From: Thermoplasmata archaeon
GTDB lineage: Archaea > Thermoplasmatota > Thermoplasmata > JAGHBH01
Reading direction: 5' to 3'
Assembly (NCBI GenBank): GCA_030673205.1
Contig: DAOVJP010000047.1
Coordinates: 1 to 8,304, forward strand
Length of the DNA: 8,304 nucleotides
Shown: positions 5,411 through 8,304 of the stretch, piece by piece
Position numbering within the stretch: position 1 is the first letter of the stretch
Layout of the letters: each line of letters begins with the position of its first letter
Notes under the pieces: generated by a model
The model's database searches: none
Told to the model about the DNA's origin: nothing
What the model saw: the letters and a program-made list of their open reading frames with translations, nothing else
Position numbers and translations under genes: made by a program

Positions 5411-8304
5411 ATGGATTTGAAGAGAGCAATGGTAGTTGGACTAGTCATGTTATTGGTAGTCGGTGGCCTCGGTATGTTTGCGTTCCCCGCGGCCGCTGCG
5501 GAAGCGCCGTTGAACCTAAGAGTGGCCAACAGGACAGATTCATCGTTCACATTATCGTGGACCACGGAGAATGACACAACGGGATACGTTATGATCTTGG
5601 GATCGAACTATTATGACGTACGTGATCCGGCGGGCGGGCCTGCATCATACACTGGCACCACCCACTATGTGGAGGTGGACGGACTGTCAGAGACCACCGC
5701 CTACACCATCACCGTGTACTCGGACGGGGTCGCGTACAGCGGAGGGGACCTGCCCTTCAGCTCCGTGACCACCCTGGCTGTGGCACCCACTCCCCCTCCA
5801 AGTTATCAGGTGTTCGGAACGATATACGAGGCAGAAGCCCCACCCGGACCCGAGGCGGTGAACACCATCGTCTATTTGGAGTCTCCCGCCAGCGCCTTCG
5901 AACCCCTCTCATTCTTCACCCAGAGCGGAGGCGACTACATGTTCAACCTGGGCAATATAAGGAACTCGGATGGCAGTTTCCACTATACCGGAGCGGCATT
6001 GAACACGCGCATCGTGGCCGAAGGCGGTAACAAAGGGAACGCAGCCAACACCCAAACCCTGGGGATCGCTGGCTCTCCCGAGGAGATAGTTGACATATCC
6101 CTGGTGGTCGTGGACCTGTATGTGGACACCTTTGCCCCCGCCGATGCCGAGATGGGTATCCCGTGTACCATCACCGCCTGGGTGCGCAACAGCAGGCCAT
6201 ACGCAACGACCGTCAACGTTACCTTCTACGAAGAGGACGGCGTGTCCAGCCCCGACTATGTTGTCATAGGATGGGATGAGGTCACGGCCGTTTCATCTAG
6301 CAGCTCCAAACAGGCCAGTCTCACCCACACCTTCACCCAAGTGGACTCGAGCCACAACATAAAGGTGGTAGTGCGCCCACTGGACATGGTAGAAGAGGAT
6401 AATAGCGACAACACTGGCTATCACATCCTCCCCGTGCGCGGTCCAGACGCCCCCGATCTCTCTGTGATGGATGATGATATATCGTTCTCCCCTTCCAGCC
6501 CGGATGTCGGCGATCTCGTGGACATAACCGTCAGTGTCTACAACGTAGGAACACTGGACGGCACCTGCAAGGTGACCGCCTCCGCCGGAGCATGGACCAA
6601 GACCGTGACGAGCGTCAACATACCAGATGGTAGTTACAGGGATGTCGTGTTGCAGAACTGGCCCATCCCATCCGGCGAGAGCACCGTATTCGTGGAGCTC
6701 ACCGACGCATCCCCCTCGGAGAACAACCTGGAGAACAACTTTGCTAACGCCACCATATCTCCAAGGGAGCCGGACCTTTCCATCGAAGCCGTTGATATCA
6801 GTTTCAGCCTGGAACCAGTAAGGGAGGAAGAGGAGTTCACCGTTACCGTCACCGTGAGGAACGATGGCGTGGTGAGCGGAAAGTGCAACGTCGAGATCCG
6901 ATTCGGCAGCCAGAGCGGCACGATCAAGGACGATATGGGGTCGACAGGGTTCATATCTCCAGGCAGCTATAAGACCATGACCTCCGCGCCCATCAACTCC
7001 ACCACGAGCGGTTCTATCAAGGTATATGCGGTCTTGAGCGATTTCGACCCATCCGACAGCAACCCGGACAACGACTATGACTACAAGATCCAGGTGGTGA
7101 CCGCGGTGGACCCCGACCTGGAGATGATAAGCGTATGGGGGCCGAACCCTGTACAGGATGATGATCCCAACATAAAGTTCATCGCAAACTTCACCAACGT
7201 GGGTGAGATGAGCATCGGAGTGGCCGAGATCACATTCTGGAACGGCCATCCGGATTTCGGAGGAACTCAGATAGGAGGCTCAAAACAGTCCTTCTTCCTG
7301 GACACCGGAGTGACCAAAAGCGTGACATCCGACGCATGGAACGCCACCGGCCTGGAGGGTGAGTACAACATCGTGGCCAGAGGGGAGGTCATAGACCCTG
7401 CCGGAGAGGAGACCGACTTCGACAACAACATGGGTGTCATGGTCTTAACGGTGATCCGCGCCGAACCGGACCTGGAGGTCAAGGTGTTCGTTCAGGACGA
7501 AGTTTACGAAGATGATCCCGATATAGATATATACGCCAATGTGACGAACCTGGGAGAACAGACCGTTGTTTCCGGGAATCTCACCTTCTGGGATGGAGAT
7601 CCGGATGATGGAGGAGTTCAGATAGACGATGTGATAGTGTTCTCGAACCTGGAATATGGTATGAGCATTAACCTCTCCGCAACATGGAACGTCAGCGGCC
7701 TAGCAGGAACTCACGATATATATGCTACGGTCGTATCCATATTCCCGTCGTTAGAGCCTGATCTGACGAATAACAAGGCCTATGATACCATAGAGGTGCT
7801 CGCATCCGATCCAGATATGGAGATCACCACGATAACCGGGCCGAGCATCGTTCCCGAAGATGATGACAACATAACGTTCGACGCCACCTTTGCCAATATA
7901 GGGCTGGTGAACGCGGACCTGGTCACCATCACTTTCTGGGACGGGGATCCGGATGACGGAGGAGTTCAGATAGGCAACTCCACGAACGAGTTCAACCTGA
8001 TCGCAGGGGGAGCGAGCAAAACAGTTACATCCGATGCGTGGGATGCCACCGACAAGGCGGGAACACACAAGATATACGCCAAGGTGGAGGTCGTGAACCC
8101 TCCTGGGGAGGAGTCCATCTTCGACAATAACAAGGATTATATGAATGTGACCGTGCTCTCGGTGGAGGCGGACATAGAGGCCACTCTGGTCATAGTCCCG
8201 TCCGAAGTATACGAAGATGATCCCAACATAGCTATTTCCGCATTGATCACGAACGTTGGATCACAGAACATCGTTTCCGGTGAGGTCACCTTCTGGGACG
8301 GCGC
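5411..8304 (+). CDS. Large secreted surface protein with FN3-like and carboxypeptidase-regulatory-like head and at least seven CARDB repeats (3' partial)
   Basis: The frame runs without a stop from ATG 5411 to the window edge (964 codons plus 2 nt); I translated it throughout. Residues 1 to about 30-32 are a signal peptide (MDLKRAMVVGLVMLLVVGG, ending FPAAAAEA). About 33-122 is an FN3-like domain (SSFTLSWTTENDTTGYVMI). A Pro-rich linker (APTPPPS) follows. About 132-233 is a carboxypeptidase-regulatory-like domain (YQVFGTIYEAE). CARDB-type Ig domains then start near residues 234, 348, 454, 568, 686, 801 and 920, each opening with (P/V/A)D(L/M/I) and carrying an N-(V/I/L/D)-G or similar turn. 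CARDB modules are known adhesion or spacer domains, so a rod-like extracellular protein is inferred. Sequons are common (NVT, NAT, NFT, NLS, NIT). The end is unseen, so the mode of attachment is unknown; its neighbours suggest a C-terminal membrane helix. Confidence 0.92.
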   Translation, partial: MDLKRAMVVGLVMLLVVGGLGMFAFPAAAAEAPLNLRVANRTDSSFTLSWTTENDTTGYVMILGSNYYDVRDPAGGPASYTGTTHYVEVDGLSETTAYTITVYSDGVAYSGGDLPFSSVTTLAVAPTPPPSYQVFGTIYEAEAPPGPEAVNTIVYLESPASAFEPLSFFTQSGGDYMFNLGNIRNSDGSFHYTGAALNTRIVAEGGNKGNAANTQTLGIAGSPEEIVDISLVVVDLYVDTFAPADAEMGIPCTITAWVRNSRPYATTVNVTFYEEDGVSSPDYVVIGWDEVTAVSSSSSKQASLTHTFTQVDSSHNIKVVVRPLDMVEEDNSDNTGYHILPVRGPDAPDLSVMDDDISFSPSSPDVGDLVDITVSVYNVGTLDGTCKVTASAGAWTKTVTSVNIPDGSYRDVVLQNWPIPSGESTVFVELTDASPSENNLENNFANATISPREPDLSIEAVDISFSLEPVREEEEFTVTVTVRNDGVVSGKCNVEIRFGSQSGTIKDDMGSTGFISPGSYKTMTSAPINSTTSGSIKVYAVLSDFDPSDSNPDNDYDYKIQVVTAVDPDLEMISVWGPNPVQDDDPNIKFIANFTNVGEMSIGVAEITFWNGHPDFGGTQIGGSKQSFFLDTGVTKSVTSDAWNATGLEGEYNIVARGEVIDPAGEETDFDNNMGVMVLTVIRAEPDLEVKVFVQDEVYEDDPDIDIYANVTNLGEQTVVSGNLTFWDGDPDDGGVQIDDVIVFSNLEYGMSINLSATWNVSGLAGTHDIYATVVSIFPSLEPDLTNNKAYDTIEVLASDPDMEITTITGPSIVPEDDDNITFDATFANIGLVNADLVTITFWDGDPDDGGVQIGNSTNEFNLIAGGASKTVTSDAWDATDKAGTHKIYAKVEVVNPPGEESIFDNNKDYMNVTVLSVEADIEATLVIVPSEVYEDDPNIAISALITNVGSQNIVSGEVTFWDG
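7112..8304 (+). repeat. CARDB repeats 4-7 in an alternating A-B-A-B arrangement
   Basis: Units begin near 7112, 7466, 7811 and 8168 (118, 115 and 119 codons apart); the last is cut by the window end. Units 4 and 6 share the TSDAW(N/D)AT motif and a P-(A/P)-G-E-E-(T/S) then FDNN ending. Units 5 and 7 share EVYEDDP-(D/N)-I and VVSG or IVSG before (L/V)TFWDG. The period of the pair is about 700 bp (699 and 702 bp). At the DNA level 7586-7625 and 7934-7973 agree at 37 of 40 positions, and 7499-7519 and 8204-8224 at 20 of 21, counted by eye. Confidence 0.85.

Noticed and set aside
5329..5574. Forward open frame of 81 codons starting before the last gene
   Set aside because: Its second half overlaps the signal peptide and FN3-like domain of the last gene in another frame, and it has no Shine-Dalgarno sequence.
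6293..7249. Reverse-strand open frame (318 codons) opposite the CARDB repeats
   Set aside because: It is complementary to a clearly coding frame with conserved CARDB repeats; the His/Val/Gly-rich product looks like a shadow frame.

Overview
The window holds three long genes on the + strand. All encode large, modular proteins predicted to sit outside the cell, and no enzyme, RNA gene, mobile element or CRISPR array is visible. The organism looks archaeal. Several features point that way: TATA-box-like promoter elements instead of clear -35/-10 pairs, heavy use of ATA (Ile) and AGG (Arg) codons in GC-rich DNA, many N-x-S/T glycosylation sequons, and Sec-type signals combined with a single C-terminal membrane helix. 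The mix of Big-type, CARDB, FN3-like and thrombospondin-3-like modules would suit a Euryarchaeota/Thermoplasmatota-like lineage, but that placement is inference only.

Region 1 (1-3855) is the 3' part of a very large surface-protein gene that is already open at base 1. It encodes a truncated Ig-like domain, a second Ig-like domain and three tandem copies of a roughly 190-residue Big2-like plus Big1-like pair. Further Big2-like modules, a Big_5-like domain and a Ca2+-binding DxDGDG region follow. It ends with one transmembrane helix and a very basic cytoplasmic tail. Region 2 (3856-3968) is a 113-bp spacer made largely of three imperfect 28-30 bp tandem repeats, the last of which carries a good TATA-like box for the next gene.

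Region 3 (3969-5159) is a complete 396-residue membrane-anchored surface protein: signal peptide, FN3-like domain, carboxypeptidase-regulatory-like domain, Ig-like domain, TM helix and an acidic tail. Region 4 (5160-5410) is non-coding. It has a short direct repeat, a T-run and TATA-like sequences, and ends in a strong Shine-Dalgarno sequence that touches the next start codon.

Region 5 (5411-8304) is the 5' part (964 codons, no stop) of another large secreted protein. It has the same signal + FN3-like + carboxypeptidase-regulatory-like head as the middle gene, but the head is joined to at least seven CARDB domains. The last four alternate in an A-B-A-B pattern, which suggests duplication of a two-domain (about 700 bp) unit.

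Together the genes look like a cell-surface or adhesion locus whose proteins evolved by internal duplication and domain shuffling. They are same-strand neighbours, but each spacer has its own promoter-like signals, so separate transcription is at least as likely as one operon. What the proteins bind cannot be read from the sequence.
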